A stretch of DNA of 64,000 nt, taken from the NCBI RefSeq assembly GCF_014642735.1, contig NZ_BMIV01000007.1, positions 62,001 to 126,000 of the forward strand, read 5' to 3'. Numbering within the stretch: position 1 is the first letter of the stretch; the number at the start of each line of letters is the position of its first letter. Positions 29,397-38,997 of this stretch are shown here, piece after piece. The position numbers and the translations under genes are program-made. Under the pieces are notes generated by a model. That model ran no database searches. It was not told the origin of the DNA and saw nothing but the letters and a program-made list of their open reading frames with translations. This DNA is from Paracoccus acridae. GTDB lineage: Bacteria; Pseudomonadota; Alphaproteobacteria; Rhodobacterales; Rhodobacteraceae.

Positions 29397-30406
29397 ATGG
29401 CACAGGCGAGCATCTTCGACATGAACGACAAGCGCAGCGCGGACAAGCAGAAGGCGCTCGACAGCGCCCTGGCGCAGATCGAGCGCCAATTCGGCAAGGG
29501 CTCGATCATGAAGCTGGGCAAGGACAGCCCGGTGGCGGAAATCGAGGCGACCTCGACCGGGTCGCTGGGCCTGGACATCGCGCTGGGAATCGGCGGTCTG
29601 CCCAAGGGCCGCATCATCGAGATTTTCGGGCCGGAAAGCTCGGGCAAGACCACGCTGACGCTGCATGTGGTCGCGGAAGAACAGAAGAAGGGCGGCGTCT
29701 GCGCCTTCGTGGACGCGGAACACGCGCTGGATCCGCAATACGCCAAGAAGCTGGGCGTGAACCTGGACGAGCTGCTGATTTCCCAGCCCGACACGGGCGA
29801 ACAGGCGCTGGAGATCGTGGACACGCTGGTGCGGTCCGGCGCGGTCAGCCTTGTCGTGGTCGACTCGGTCGCGGCGCTGACGCCAAAGTCCGAGATCGAG
29901 GGCGACATGGGCGACATGCAGATGGGCAGCCAGGCCCGCCTGATGAGCCAGGCCATGCGCAAGCTGACCGCCAGCATCGGGCGTTCGAACTGCATGGCAC
30001 CGGCGGCAACGCGCTCAAGTTCTATGCCTCGGTCCGCCTCGACATCCGCCGCACCGGCGCCGTCAAGGACCGCGACGAGGTGATCGGCAACACCACCCGC
30101 GTGAAGGTCGTCAAGAACAAGGTCGCGCCGCCGTTCCGGCAGGTCGAGTTCGACATCATGTATGGCGAGGGCATCAGCAAGGTCGGCGAGTTGATCGACC
30201 TGGGCGTGAAGGCCGGCGTGGTGGAGAAATCGGGCGCCTGGTATTCCTATGGCGACGAACGCATCGGCCAGGGCCGCGAGAACGCCAAGCAGTTCCTGCG
30301 CGACAACCCCGAAAAGGCCAACGCGATCGAGGACAAGATCCGCGCCAGCCATGGCCTGGAATTCGCCGTCGAGGGCGGAGAGGACGACAGCCTGACCGAG
30401 GAGTGA
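29397..30406 (+). pseudogene. recA: recA, disrupted by a ~61-nt internal deletion and frameshift
   Basis: Residues 1-200 are a normal RecA N-terminus, with Walker A GPESSGKT (78-85), [10 protein letters not shown] and the L1 region [13 protein letters not shown]. After ...GRSNCM (codon ending 29996) the frame shifts. Two bases later (29999) the normal sequence resumes two frames on at [18 protein letters not shown] and continues to the stop at 30406. The missing VIFINQIRMKIGVMFG...ETT block is 21 codons; as two bases remain, 61 nt are lost. 1010+61=1071 nt would encode 356 residues, the expected length. The lost part is DNA-binding loop L2 and its flanking strand, so no working recombinase is made. 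The SOS box and terminator are intact. An assembly error is the main alternative. Confidence 0.93.
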
Positions 30407-30428
30407 TCGGCAGGCCCTGGAGATCCGA

Positions 30429-30461
30429 CGCGCGGGCAGCTTTGTCCGCGCGTTTTTCTTT
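30429..30461 (+). terminator. Rho-independent terminator of recA
   Basis: CGCGCGG (30429-30435) pairs with CCGCGCG (30446-30452) over a 10-base loop, followed by TTTTT and CTTT. It starts 23 bases after the recA stop. Confidence 0.85.
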
Positions 30462-30582
30462 GTCCGCAGATCTTGCGGGACGTAAGACTCTGCGGCGATT
30501 GCTGGACAGGACGGACGGCCGGTTATAGACCATTCGCCAGCCCGGCGTGTCCGATCGCGCCATCAGATTGCGAAGGCCCACC

Positions 30583-33240
30583 ATGCCCACACTGAACGAC
30601 ATCCGCTCTACCTTCCTGAGCTTTTTCGAGCGCAACGGCCACCGGGTCGTCGAAAGCTCGCCCCTGGTGCCGCGCAACGACCCGACGCTGATGTTCACCA
30701 ACTCGGGCATGGTGCAGTTCAAGAACCTGTTCACCGGGGTCGAGACGCGCGACTACAAGCGCGCGACCACGGCGCAGAAATGCGTCCGCGCGGGCGGCAA
30801 GCACAACGACCTGGACAATGTGGGCTATACCGCGCGCCACCACACCTTCTTCGAGATGCTGGGCAATTTCAGCTTCGGCGATTATTTCAAGGAACAGGCC
30901 ATTCCCTTTGCATGGGAACTGCTGACCAAGGATTTCGGCATCCCCAAGGACAAGCTGCTGGTCACCGTCTATCACACCGACGACGAGGCCGCGAACATCT
31001 GGAAGAAGGTCGCGGGCCTGACGGATGACCGGATCATTCGCATCCCCACTGACGACAACTTCTGGCGGATGGGCCCGACCGGCCCCTGCGGTCCCTGCAC
31101 CGAGATCTTCTTCGACCACGGCGACCATATCTGGGGCGGCCCTCCGGGCTCGGCGGATGAGGACGGCGACCGCTTCATCGAGATCTGGAACCTGGTCTTC
31201 ATGCAGAACGAGCAGTTCGAGGACGGCTCGATGCGCGCGCTGGACATGCAGTCGATCGACACCGGCATGGGGCTGGAACGGATCGGCGCGCTTTTGCAGG
31301 GCAAGCACGACAACTATGACACCGACCTGATGCGCTCGTTGATCGAGGCATCGGCCCATGCCACCAGCAACGATCCCGACGGGCCGGGCAAGGTCCATCA
31401 CCGGGTGATCGCGGACCATCTGCGCTCCACCAGCTTCCTGATCGCGGACGGGGTGATGCCCAGCAATGAAGGGCGCGGCTATGTGCTGCGCCGGATCATG
31501 CGCCGCGCGATGCGCCATGCGCACATGCTGGGCGCGCAGGATCCGGTCATGCACAAGCTGGTGCCGGCCCTGGTTCGCCAGATGGGCGCGGCCTATCCCG
31601 AACTGACCCGCGCGCAGGCCCTGATCGAGGAAACCCTGCGGTCCGAGGAAACCCGCTTCCGCCAGACGCTGGATCGTGGGCTGCGGCTGCTGGACGACGA
31701 ACTGGCCCGACTGCCCGAGGGCGCGAACCTGCCCGGAGAGGCTGCCTTCAAGCTTTACGACACCTATGGCTTCCCGCTGGACCTGACCCAGGACGCGCTG
31801 CGCGAGCAGGGCCGGGCGGTCGATACGGCAGGCTTCGATGCCGCCATGGCCGAACAGAAGGCCAAGGCGCGGGCCGCCTGGGCGGGATCGGGCGAGGCGA
31901 CGGACGCCGCGATCTGGTTCGAACTGGCCGAAAAGCACGGCGCGACCGAATTCCTGGGCTATGACACCGAGGAAGCCGAGGGCCAGATCCTTGCGGTCGT
32001 GGCCGATGGCGCGGACGTGGGCGAGGCGACCGAAGGGCAATCCGTGTCCATCGTCGTGAACCAGTCGCCCTTCTATGCCGAAAGCGGCGGCCAGGTCGGC
32101 GATACCGGGCTGATCAAGACGGAAACGGGCGCGGCCCGCGTGACGGACACGAAGAAGGTCGCGGGCGTCTTCCTGCACATGGCCGAGGTGACGATGGGCA
32201 GCATCAGCCGCGGCCAGGGCGCCACGCTGTCGGTCGATCACGACCGTCGCGGCGCGATCCGGGCCAACCATTCGGCCACGCATCTTCTGCACGAGGCGCT
32301 GCGCCGCGCGCTTGGCGACCATGTCGCGCAGCGGGGTAGCCTGAACGCGCCGGACCGGTTGCGGTTCGACTTCAGCCACAACAGTGCCGTTTCCCCCGAC
32401 GAACTGTCGCGGATCGAGGCCGAGGTGAACGAGTTCATCCGCCAGAACAGCCCGGTCGAAACCCGCATCATGACCCCCGACGATGCCCGCGCCCTGGGCG
32501 CGCAGGCCCTGTTCGGCGAGAAATACGGCGAGGAGGTGCGCGTCGTGTCGATGGGCCAGCTTGCCGACAGTGGCAAGGGCGCGGATGGCCAGACCTATTC
32601 GCTGGAACTTTGCGGCGGCACGCATGTGGTGCGCACGGGCGACATCGGCGCCTTCGCGCTGTTGGGCGACAGCGCCTCCAGTGCGGGCGTCCGCCGGATC
32701 GAGGCGCTGACCGGGCAGGCCGCCTTGTCGCATCTGCGCGATTCCGACCGGCAACTGTCCGAGATCGCGGGCATCCTCAAGGCGCAAGCGGGCGACGTGG
32801 TCAACCGCGTCAAGTCGCTGGCCGACGAGCGCAAGGCGCTTGCCAACGAGGTCGCGCAACTCAAGCGCCAGCTTGCCATGGGCGGCGGCGCGGGTCAGGC
32901 GGCCAAGGACATCGGCGGCGTCAAGTTCATCGGCCGCCGGGTCGAGGGCGTTGGCGGCAAGGAACTGGGCGCCCTGGTCGATGAGATGAAGTCGCAGCTT
33001 GGCAGCGGCGCGGTGCTGGTCCTGGCGGAAGCCGAAGGCAAGGCCACGGTCGCGGCGGGCGTGACGCCGGATCTGGTGGACCGGATCAGCGCCGTGACGC
33101 TAGTGCAGACTGCCACCGCCGCGCTGGGGGGCAAGGGCGGCGGCGGGCGGCCCGACCGCGCGCAGGGCGGCGCGCCCAGCCTCGCGGCGGCCGACGATGC
33201 CATCGCCCAGGTCGAGAAACTGCTGGAGGAAACGGCATGA
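30583..33240 (+). CDS. alaS: alanyl-tRNA synthetase
   Basis: An 885-residue class II synthetase of normal length. Catalytic-domain blocks are [13 protein letters not shown] and [18 protein letters not shown]; the tRNA-recognition domain follows. The editing domain has the zinc-type motif [12 protein letters not shown] and C-x-x-x-H in ELCGGTHV. The C-Ala domain ([12 protein letters not shown]..., [12 protein letters not shown]) closes it. It charges tRNA-Ala and hydrolyses mischarged Ser or Gly. I chose ATG 30583 (MPTLNDIR), which matches the family start. The stop overlaps the next start as ATGA. Confidence 0.97.
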   Translation: MPTLNDIRSTFLSFFERNGHRVVESSPLVPRNDPTLMFTNSGMVQFKNLFTGVETRDYKRATTAQKCVRAGGKHNDLDNVGYTARHHTFFEMLGNFSFGDYFKEQAIPFAWELLTKDFGIPKDKLLVTVYHTDDEAANIWKKVAGLTDDRIIRIPTDDNFWRMGPTGPCGPCTEIFFDHGDHIWGGPPGSADEDGDRFIEIWNLVFMQNEQFEDGSMRALDMQSIDTGMGLERIGALLQGKHDNYDTDLMRSLIEASAHATSNDPDGPGKVHHRVIADHLRSTSFLIADGVMPSNEGRGYVLRRIMRRAMRHAHMLGAQDPVMHKLVPALVRQMGAAYPELTRAQALIEETLRSEETRFRQTLDRGLRLLDDELARLPEGANLPGEAAFKLYDTYGFPLDLTQDALREQGRAVDTAGFDAAMAEQKAKARAAWAGSGEATDAAIWFELAEKHGATEFLGYDTEEAEGQILAVVADGADVGEATEGQSVSIVVNQSPFYAESGGQVGDTGLIKTETGAARVTDTKKVAGVFLHMAEVTMGSISRGQGATLSVDHDRRGAIRANHSATHLLHEALRRALGDHVAQRGSLNAPDRLRFDFSHNSAVSPDELSRIEAEVNEFIRQNSPVETRIMTPDDARALGAQALFGEKYGEEVRVVSMGQLADSGKGADGQTYSLELCGGTHVVRTGDIGAFALLGDSASSAGVRRIEALTGQAALSHLRDSDRQLSEIAGILKAQAGDVVNRVKSLADERKALANEVAQLKRQLAMGGGAGQAAKDIGGVKFIGRRVEGVGGKELGALVDEMKSQLGSGAVLVLAEAEGKATVAAGVTPDLVDRISAVTLVQTATAALGGKGGGGRPDRAQGGAPSLAAADDAIAQVEKLLEETA

Positions 33241-33536
33241 CTGCCCTTTGGATCGCCCATGTGACCGTCACGGATGCCGACGCCTATGCGAAATACGCGC
33301 AGGCGGCGGGTCCGGCCATCGCCGCGCATGGCGGGGTTTTCCTGGCCCGCGGCGGGCGTTACCAGCAGATGGAGGGGAACGAGCGTCCGCGCAACGTGGT
33401 CGCCCGCTTTCCCAGCTTTGACGCCGCCGTTGCTTGCTATAACAGCAGCGAATACCAGGCGGCGCTTGCCCATGCGAAGGGCGCGTCCGAACGCGACCTT
33501 GTGATCGTCGAGGAAACGCCGCCGCCCGCGAAATAG
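33237..33536 (+). CDS. DUF1330 domain-containing protein
   Basis: A 99-residue ferredoxin-like dimeric alpha/beta-barrel protein of the DUF1330 family. Typical stretches are [18 protein letters not shown] and [23 protein letters not shown]. No enzyme activity is firmly known for the family. It overlaps alaS by four bases and is likely co-translated with it, with no clear functional tie. Confidence 0.88.
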   Translation: MTALWIAHVTVTDADAYAKYAQAAGPAIAAHGGVFLARGGRYQQMEGNERPRNVVARFPSFDAAVACYNSSEYQAALAHAKGASERDLVIVEETPPPAK

Positions 33537-33600
33537 GCTAGGCATATCATCCTTTCGTGGTATCTCTGTGCCAAGAACAGAAACGCGAAGGGGCAGGGTC

Positions 33601-34395
33601 ATGTGCCGTTGGGCCGCCTATGTGGGCCAACCGATCTTTCTTGAAGACATCGTCAGCCGCCCGGATCATTCGCTGATCCGGCAAAGCCAGGGCGCGCGGC
33701 GATGCCTGACGCCTGTCAATGCCGACGGCTTCGGGCTGGCCTGGTATGGCGAACGGCCCGAGCCTGGGCTTTACCGCGACGTGATGCCCGCCTGGTCGGA
33801 TCCGAACCTGCACAGCCTTGTGGCGCAGGTCCGGTCCGGACTGTTCATGGCCCATGTCCGCGCCTCCACCGGAACGGCGACCAGCCGCAACAACTGCCAT
33901 CCCTTCGTGTCGGGCCGGTGGTCCTTCATGCATAACGGCCAGTTCGGCGGCTATGACGCCTTCCGCCGCGATGCCGACGTGATGATCCCCGATGACCTTT
34001 ATCCGCACCGAAAGGGCGCCACCGACAGCGAGGCGCTGTTCCTGATCGCCTTGGGCGAAGGTCTGGACCATGATCCCAAGGGTGCGATGGAACGCGCCAT
34101 GGCGCGGCTGACCGATCTGTCGATGCGGCGGGGCTGCGCGCCCTTTGTCCGCGCGGCCTGCGCATTCTCGGATGGGCGACGGCTTTACGCGCTACGCTAT
34201 GCCAGCGACGATCAGGCACCCAGCCTTTACCACCGCTGGTCGCAGACCCGGGGCGGCCGCGCCGTCGTGTCCGAGCCGCTGGAAACCGAGGAAAGCGACT
34301 GGATCGAGATCCCGCCCGGCAGCTTCTGCGTCTTCGACCAGGACAGCGTGGCGGTCCAGCCCTTTGTCCCGCAGATGCAGGCCCAGGCCGCCTGA
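33601..34395 (+). CDS. class II glutamine amidotransferase (YafJ/EgtC-like)
   Basis: A 264-residue protein starting MCRWAAYVGQ. Once Met is removed the N-terminal cysteine C2 is the Ntn nucleophile of class II glutaminases. ADGFGLAWYGERPEPG, RASTGTATSRNNCHPF and FMHNGQFGG (oxyanion and glutamine-binding loops) match YafJ/EgtC. No synthase domain is fused, so it may act on gamma-glutamyl compounds or with an unknown partner. The ATG at 33601 follows AAGGGGCAGGGTC. The stop TGA abuts the stop of the convergent gene in a TGATCA palindrome. Confidence 0.88.
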   Translation: MCRWAAYVGQPIFLEDIVSRPDHSLIRQSQGARRCLTPVNADGFGLAWYGERPEPGLYRDVMPAWSDPNLHSLVAQVRSGLFMAHVRASTGTATSRNNCHPFVSGRWSFMHNGQFGGYDAFRRDADVMIPDDLYPHRKGATDSEALFLIALGEGLDHDPKGAMERAMARLTDLSMRRGCAPFVRAACAFSDGRRLYALRYASDDQAPSLYHRWSQTRGGRAVVSEPLETEESDWIEIPPGSFCVFDQDSVAVQPFVPQMQAQAA

Positions 34396-34833
34396 TCAGC
34401 CTTGCGAAGGGGCCGTGCGGGGGGCGGGGGGCGTTGCCTCTCCGGCAACCGGTTCGGGCGTCGCGCCTGCGGAATGGTCGCTGGTCGCGGGGGACGCGGC
34501 CTGGGGCAGGGCGGGCACGGGTTCGGGCGCGCGCATGGGCGAGGCGGCGGCCGGATATTCCGGCTGCGGCTGGCGTGTCGCAGGCCCGGACGCGATGCTG
34601 GCCACCGCCCGGCGGAAGACCAGCAGGTTGTGATACACGGTGCTGCGCCCGGTCAGGCCGCTGCGTTCCTCGGACGGCAGCACGTCGGCGCGGACATATT
34701 CCCAGCCGTCCTTCGCCATCCGGTTCAACTCGGTCGTCAGGGCGACCGAATATCGGTCCGAGGGGGTCTTGGCGTCCTTGGCCTTTTCTCCGCGCAGGGG
34801 GGCCGGAATGACGCTGTATTCGAACTGGCTCAA
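34396..34833 (-). CDS. DUF4177 domain-containing protein
   Basis: A 145-residue protein. Residues 1-75 fit the DUF4177 fold (SQFEYSVIPAP... LNRMAKDGWEYVRADVLP), and the remainder is a proline- and alanine-rich, probably disordered tail. Function is unknown. I place the start at TTG 34833, which has GGGAG 10 bases upstream and starts at the domain; the ATG at 34899 would add 22 residues with no family match. Confidence 0.75.
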   Translation of the reverse strand: MSQFEYSVIPAPLRGEKAKDAKTPSDRYSVALTTELNRMAKDGWEYVRADVLPSEERSGLTGRSTVYHNLLVFRRAVASIASGPATRQPQPEYPAAASPMRAPEPVPALPQAASPATSDHSAGATPEPVAGEATPPAPRTAPSQG

Positions 34834-34917
34834 GGCGATGCTCCCTATCGTGCGCGGCCTGCATCCCGCGATAACCTGATGCAGGGGTTGCGGTTCCAAT
34901 CGTCGGAACCGCGCCGG

Positions 34918-36432
34918 TCACATCCCCAGCTTCTGCGCGACCAGATCGTTCACCGCCGCAGGATTGGCCTTGCCGCCGGTGGCCTTCAGCACCTGGCCCA
35001 CGAACCAGCCTGCCAGCTTGGGATTGGCGCGGGCCTTTTCGACCTGGGCTGGGTTCGCCGCGATGATCTCGTCCACGGCCTTTTCGATGGCGCCCAGGTC
35101 GGTCACCTGGCGCATCCCGCGTGCCTCGACGATCTGGGCCGGGTCGCCGCCTTCGGTCCACAGGATCTCGAACAGGTCCTTGGCGATCTTGCCCGAGATG
35201 TCGCCCCTGGCGATCAGGTCGATCACGCCGCCAAGCTGGTCGGCCGACACGGGCGAGGTGTCGATGGTCAGCCCTTCCTTGTTCAGGCGGCCGAACAATT
35301 CGTTGATGACCCAGTTCGCGGCCTGCTTGCCGTCGCGGCCCTTGGCGACCGCCTCGAAGAAGTCGGCATTCTCGACCTCGGCGGTCAGCACGCCCGCGTC
35401 ATATTCCGACAAGCCCAGTTCCTTGACGAAGCGCGCCTTCTTTTCGTCCGGCAGTTCGGGCATGGCGGCGGCGATGTCGTCCACCCAGGCCTGTTCGATG
35501 TCCAGGGGCAGCAGGTCGGGATCGGGGAAATAGCGATAGTCATGCGCTTCCTCCTTGGACCGCATCGACCGGGTTTCGCCCTTGTCGGGGTCGTAAAGGC
35601 GGGTTTCCTGCACGACCGTGCCGCCGTCCTCGATGATGGCGATCTGGCGGCGGGCCTCGTATTCGATGGCCTGCTGGATGAAGCGCAGCGAGTTCATGTT
35701 CTTGATCTCGCAGCGGGTGCCCAGGTGACTGAAGTCCTGGGTTTCCTGATAGCGTTCATAGGCGCCGGGCGGGCAGACGCTGACGTTCACGTCGGCGCGC
35801 AGGTTGCCGTTCTGCATGTTGCCGTCGCAGGTGCCCAGGTAACGCATGATCTGGCGCAGCTTGGCGACATAGGCGGCCGCTTCCTCGGGTCCCCGGATGT
35901 CGGGACGGCTGACGATCTCCATCAGGGCCACGCCGGTGCGGTTGAGATCCACGAAGGACATGTTCGGATCCATGTCGTGGATCGACTTGCCCGCGTCCTG
36001 TTCCAGGTGGATGCGCTCGATGCGGACACGGCGCGCGATGCCGGGGCCCATGTCCACGATCACCTCTCCCTCGCCCACGATGGGGTGGTAAAGCTGGCTG
36101 ATCTGATAGCCCTGCGGCAGGTCCGGGTAGAAATAGTTCTTGCGGTCGAAGGCCGAACGCAGGTTGATCGCGGCCTTCAGGCCAAGGCCGGTCCGCACCG
36201 CCTGGGCCACGCAGAATTCGTTGATGACCGGCAGCATGCCGGGCATTGCCGCATCGACGAAGGCCACGTTGCTGTTGGGTTCCGAACCGAAGGCGGTCGA
36301 GGCGCCCGAGAACAGCTTGGCCTTGGACGCGACCTGGGCATGAACCTCGAGCCCGATGACCAGTTCCCAGTCGCCCTTTGCCCCCGCGATGGTCTTGGGC
36401 TGGGGTGCGGTGAAGGAAAGATGGTCAAGCAT
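34918..36432 (-). CDS. gatB: Asp-tRNA(Asn)/Glu-tRNA(Gln) amidotransferase subunit B
   Basis: A 504-residue GatB, the kinase/transamidation subunit of GatCAB, which turns Glu-tRNA(Gln) or Asp-tRNA(Asn) into the amidated forms. Family blocks are [46 protein letters not shown] and the C-terminal YqeY-like helical domain. This supports indirect tRNA amidation in this organism. GatA and GatC are not in the window. Confidence 0.96.
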   Translation of the reverse strand: MLDHLSFTAPQPKTIAGAKGDWELVIGLEVHAQVASKAKLFSGASTAFGSEPNSNVAFVDAAMPGMLPVINEFCVAQAVRTGLGLKAAINLRSAFDRKNYFYPDLPQGYQISQLYHPIVGEGEVIVDMGPGIARRVRIERIHLEQDAGKSIHDMDPNMSFVDLNRTGVALMEIVSRPDIRGPEEAAAYVAKLRQIMRYLGTCDGNMQNGNLRADVNVSVCPPGAYERYQETQDFSHLGTRCEIKNMNSLRFIQQAIEYEARRQIAIIEDGGTVVQETRLYDPDKGETRSMRSKEEAHDYRYFPDPDLLPLDIEQAWVDDIAAAMPELPDEKKARFVKELGLSEYDAGVLTAEVENADFFEAVAKGRDGKQAANWVINELFGRLNKEGLTIDTSPVSADQLGGVIDLIARGDISGKIAKDLFEILWTEGGDPAQIVEARGMRQVTDLGAIEKAVDEIIAANPAQVEKARANPKLAGWFVGQVLKATGGKANPAAVNDLVAQKLGM

Positions 36433-36732
36433 CGGGAACCTCGGATAGGTCTGGCGCGTATTTCAGATGCAGCCTTTTAGGTCAGCACGCGGGTGATGTC
36501 ACGGGGCGGCAACGCCAAAAATCCTGTCGTGATCGTCAGCGACAAGTTGCCGATCCGGCCGCGAAAATGACGTAAATGGTTAACAAACGGCTTTGAAAAC
36601 AGACCGTCGGCGGATTTCCGATCATCGGAATTCTGCAGCTTGGCGTGTTGCCGCCGATGATTTTGCTGCCGTCTTGCCAGATTTTCCAACCGGGATATGG
36701 GGTTGTTCAACGAAACAACCCCCGAGGCCCTG
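36433..36732. other. 300-base intergenic region, divergent promoters
   Basis: No gene is supported here; open frames across it have no recognisable content. It must carry the gatB and transglycosylase promoters. It holds a perfect palindrome TTCCGAT-C-ATCGGAA (36616-36630), a candidate operator, and the hairpin at 36699-36722. Confidence 0.6.
36699..36722 (+). promoter_or_regulatory. hairpin just before the transglycosylase ribosome site
   Basis: GGGGTTGTT (36699-36707) and AACAACCCC (36714-36722) form a perfect 9-bp stem with a 6-base loop. The GAGG ribosome site (36724-36727) follows at once. It may limit read-through or translation, or stabilise the 5' end. Confidence 0.5.
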
Positions 36733-37353
36733 ATGCGCGCTGCGCTCCTTCCACTCGCCGCCCTGGCTTTCCTGGCTGCGTGCCAGTCGACCATGACCCC
36801 GCAGTCCCAATCCAAGGCCGAGGCAGAAGCGCAGCAGATGCAGCTTGCCGTCAAGCCGCCGATGCGGTGGGGTCAGGCAACCGGGTCCGAGCAGTGGACG
36901 CAGGCGACGCTGGCGGCCCTGGACCGCGAAGGGGTCACGATCCTGTCGCGCGTGCCGGGCGACATCGACAGCTTCTGCCCGAACTATGAACAACTGAACA
37001 CCACGGGTCGCAAAGCTTTCTGGGCGGGCCTGCTGTCGGCGGTGGCCAAGCATGAAAGTACCTACAACCCGCAGGCCAGCGGCGGCGGCGGGAAATGGCT
37101 GGGCCTGATGCAGATCGCGCCCGCGACCTGGCGCAATTATGGCTGCGACGGCAACATCAAGAACGGCGGCGACAACATGTCCTGCGCGGTCAAGATCATG
37201 TCGCGCCAGGTCGCGCGGGACAACGCGGTCGCCCATGACGGCAACGGCTGGCGCGGCATCGCGCGGGACTGGGCGCCCCTGCGCAACGCGTCCAAGCGCG
37301 CCGACATCGCGGCCTGGACCAGCAGCCAGAGCTATTGCCGGCCGAAGGCGTAA
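36733..37353 (+). CDS. lytic transglycosylase (SLT domain) lipoprotein
   Basis: A 206-residue lipoprotein with signal MRAALLPLAALAFLAAC and acylated C17 (lipobox LAAC). The SLT-like domain (about 80-195) has the catalytic glutamate E108 in AVAKHESTYNPQ, then the GLMQIAPATW block typical of goose-type/SLT muramidases. It would cut peptidoglycan to 1,6-anhydro products in the periplasm. Four cysteines (FCPNY, YGCDG, MSCAV, SYCRP) could form two disulfides. An in-frame ATG at 36697 overlaps a hairpin and is less likely. Confidence 0.85.
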   Translation: MRAALLPLAALAFLAACQSTMTPQSQSKAEAEAQQMQLAVKPPMRWGQATGSEQWTQATLAALDREGVTILSRVPGDIDSFCPNYEQLNTTGRKAFWAGLLSAVAKHESTYNPQASGGGGKWLGLMQIAPATWRNYGCDGNIKNGGDNMSCAVKIMSRQVARDNAVAHDGNGWRGIARDWAPLRNASKRADIAAWTSSQSYCRPKA

Positions 37354-37434
37354 GGGGCTTCGCCCCTCGGCTCGTTCCGAGCCTCACCCCAGGATATTTG
37401 GGCACAGAAGATGAGGGCGGGGATTTCCCCGCCC
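37353..37434 (+). repeat. GGATATTT-type repeat, copy 2, with flanking hairpins and terminator
   Basis: From the stop codon on there are hairpins AGGGGC/GCCCCT (37353-37367) and GGCTCG/CGAGCC (37369-37383), then the repeat core GGATATTT...GCACAGAAGATGAG (37392-37415), then GGGCGGGG/CCCCGCCC (37415-37434) followed by TTT. It separates the transglycosylase gene from the convergent M20 peptidase and probably terminates both. Confidence 0.7.
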
Positions 37435-37444
37435 TTTGCCGTGT

Positions 37445-38830
37445 CTAGCGAAGCGCGGCCAGGATGCGTGCCCAGGACCGGGCGCCCTTGGCGAAGCTGC
37501 GGATGTCGTATTTCTCGTTCGGGGAATGGATGCGGTCGTCGTCGCGGGCAAAGCCGATCAGCATGGAATCCATGCCCAGGATGGTCTTGAAATCCCCCGC
37601 GATGGGAATGGATCCGCCGCTGCCGATAAAGGCGGCCTCTTGCCCCCATTCATCGCCCAAGGCCGCCCGTGCCGCCGCGAAAGCCGGATCCGAGGTATCC
37701 ATGACGCTGGCCGGGCTGCCGCCGTGTTCGTGGAACTCGACCGTGCAATCGGCGGGCAGGAAGCTGCGGACATGGTCGCGGAAGGCCGCGCGGATGCGGG
37801 CGGGATCCTGGCGGCCGGTCAGGCGGAAGCTGACCTTGGCCCGCGCCTCGGCCGGAAGCACGGTCTTGAAGCCTTCGCCGGTATAGCCGCCGGTGATGCC
37901 GTTGATTTCCGCCGTGGGGCGGTTCCAGGCCATCTCGACCGGTATCCGGCCCGCCTCGCCGATGGGATGGGACAGGCCCACGCGGCCCAGCATCGCGCCC
38001 GCGTCGAAGCCAAGCGACTCCCAGTCGCGGCGCAACTCGGGGGTCAGGTCATCTGCGCCGTCGTAGAAGCCGGGCAGGGTGACGCGGCCATCCCCGTCCT
38101 TCAGCGCCGCAAGCGCCTGGGCCAGCACCATGATGGGGTTCGCCGCAAGTCCGCCGAACAGGCCCGAATGCAAGTCGCGGTCGGCGCCGCGAATCACGAC
38201 TTCCTCGCCCACCAGTCCGCGCAACTGCGTGACGATGGCCGGGCGCGTTCCGCCGAACAGTTCCGTATCGCAGATCAGCGCCAGCGAGGCGCGCAGCTCA
38301 TCGGCATTCTCGTGCAGGAAGGGCCGCAGGGATGGCGAGCCGGATTCCTCCTCTCCCTCCAGCAGCAGGATCAGGTCGCTGGGCAATTCGCCATGGACCT
38401 CGCGCCAGGCGCGGAAGGCTTCGACGAAGGTCATCAGTTGGCCCTTGTCGTCCGACGCACCCCGTGCGCGGATCACGCGGCCCGCAGGCGTGTCCTCGAT
38501 CACCGGGTCGAAGGGCGGGTGGTCCCACAGCGACAGGGGATCGACCGGCTGCACGTCGTAATGGCCATAGAACAGCAATGGCCGCGCGCCGCCCGGCTGC
38601 GACCGGGCGATCACCATGGGATGCCCCGGCGTGTCACGGATTTCGGCCTGGAACCCGATCCCGGCCAGTTCGTCCCGCAACCACGCGGCGGCGGCCCGCA
38701 CATCGCCCGCATGGGCCGGATCGGTCGAGATCGAGGGAATGCGCAGAAAGGCCGCCAGCCGGTCCAGGGCCGCATCCAATCCTTCATCCAGCCGGTGCAA
38801 GACCGCGTCCAATCTGGTATCCTGTGCCAT
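37445..38830 (-). CDS. M20 family dipeptidase
   Basis: A 461-residue cytosolic M20 metallopeptidase related to carnosinase-like dipeptidases. Metal ligands are visible in LLFYGHYDVQPVDP (H and D), ASDDKGQ, and the catalytic glutamates in LLLEGEEESGSPSL. The dimerisation (lid) domain follows, and the C-terminal histidine is in GSGGSIPIAGDF-like context near the end. It would hydrolyse dipeptides or N-acylated amino acids; the exact substrate cannot be told. Confidence 0.9.
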   Translation of the reverse strand: MAQDTRLDAVLHRLDEGLDAALDRLAAFLRIPSISTDPAHAGDVRAAAAWLRDELAGIGFQAEIRDTPGHPMVIARSQPGGARPLLFYGHYDVQPVDPLSLWDHPPFDPVIEDTPAGRVIRARGASDDKGQLMTFVEAFRAWREVHGELPSDLILLLEGEEESGSPSLRPFLHENADELRASLALICDTELFGGTRPAIVTQLRGLVGEEVVIRGADRDLHSGLFGGLAANPIMVLAQALAALKDGDGRVTLPGFYDGADDLTPELRRDWESLGFDAGAMLGRVGLSHPIGEAGRIPVEMAWNRPTAEINGITGGYTGEGFKTVLPAEARAKVSFRLTGRQDPARIRAAFRDHVRSFLPADCTVEFHEHGGSPASVMDTSDPAFAAARAALGDEWGQEAAFIGSGGSIPIAGDFKTILGMDSMLIGFARDDDRIHSPNEKYDIRSFAKGARSWARILAALR

Positions 38831-38920
38831 GTCGTCCTTTGTCTTTCCGAGTCGTTTTCTAAGTATTCACAATGGTCCTTTGGTCCACGTGCGACAATTT
38901 TAACCTGTCATTCGCGTCAT

Positions 38921-38934
38921 TTGACATGTATCAA
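38921..38934. promoter_or_regulatory. FNR/FnrL box upstream of hemA
   Basis: TTGACatgtATCAA differs from TTGAT-N4-ATCAA at one base. It lies 64 bases before the hemA start. In Rhodobacter sphaeroides, hemA is under FnrL control, which fits raised haem synthesis when oxygen is low. Confidence 0.75.
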
Positions 38935-38997
38935 CGTCAGACCGCGCGCGATCTGACAATGATTGCCCCCAGCCAGCTATGCAAGGGAACGCCCGCA

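Noticed and set aside
30080..30406. 108-residue frame starting [11 protein letters not shown] as a separate gene
   Set aside because: It is the frame-shifted C-terminal part of recA, not an independent gene; no ribosome site and sequence continuous with RecA upstream of its Met.
36477..36854. 125-residue minus-strand frame before the transglycosylase gene
   Set aside because: It overlaps the transglycosylase start and signal peptide on the other strand and has no family-like content.
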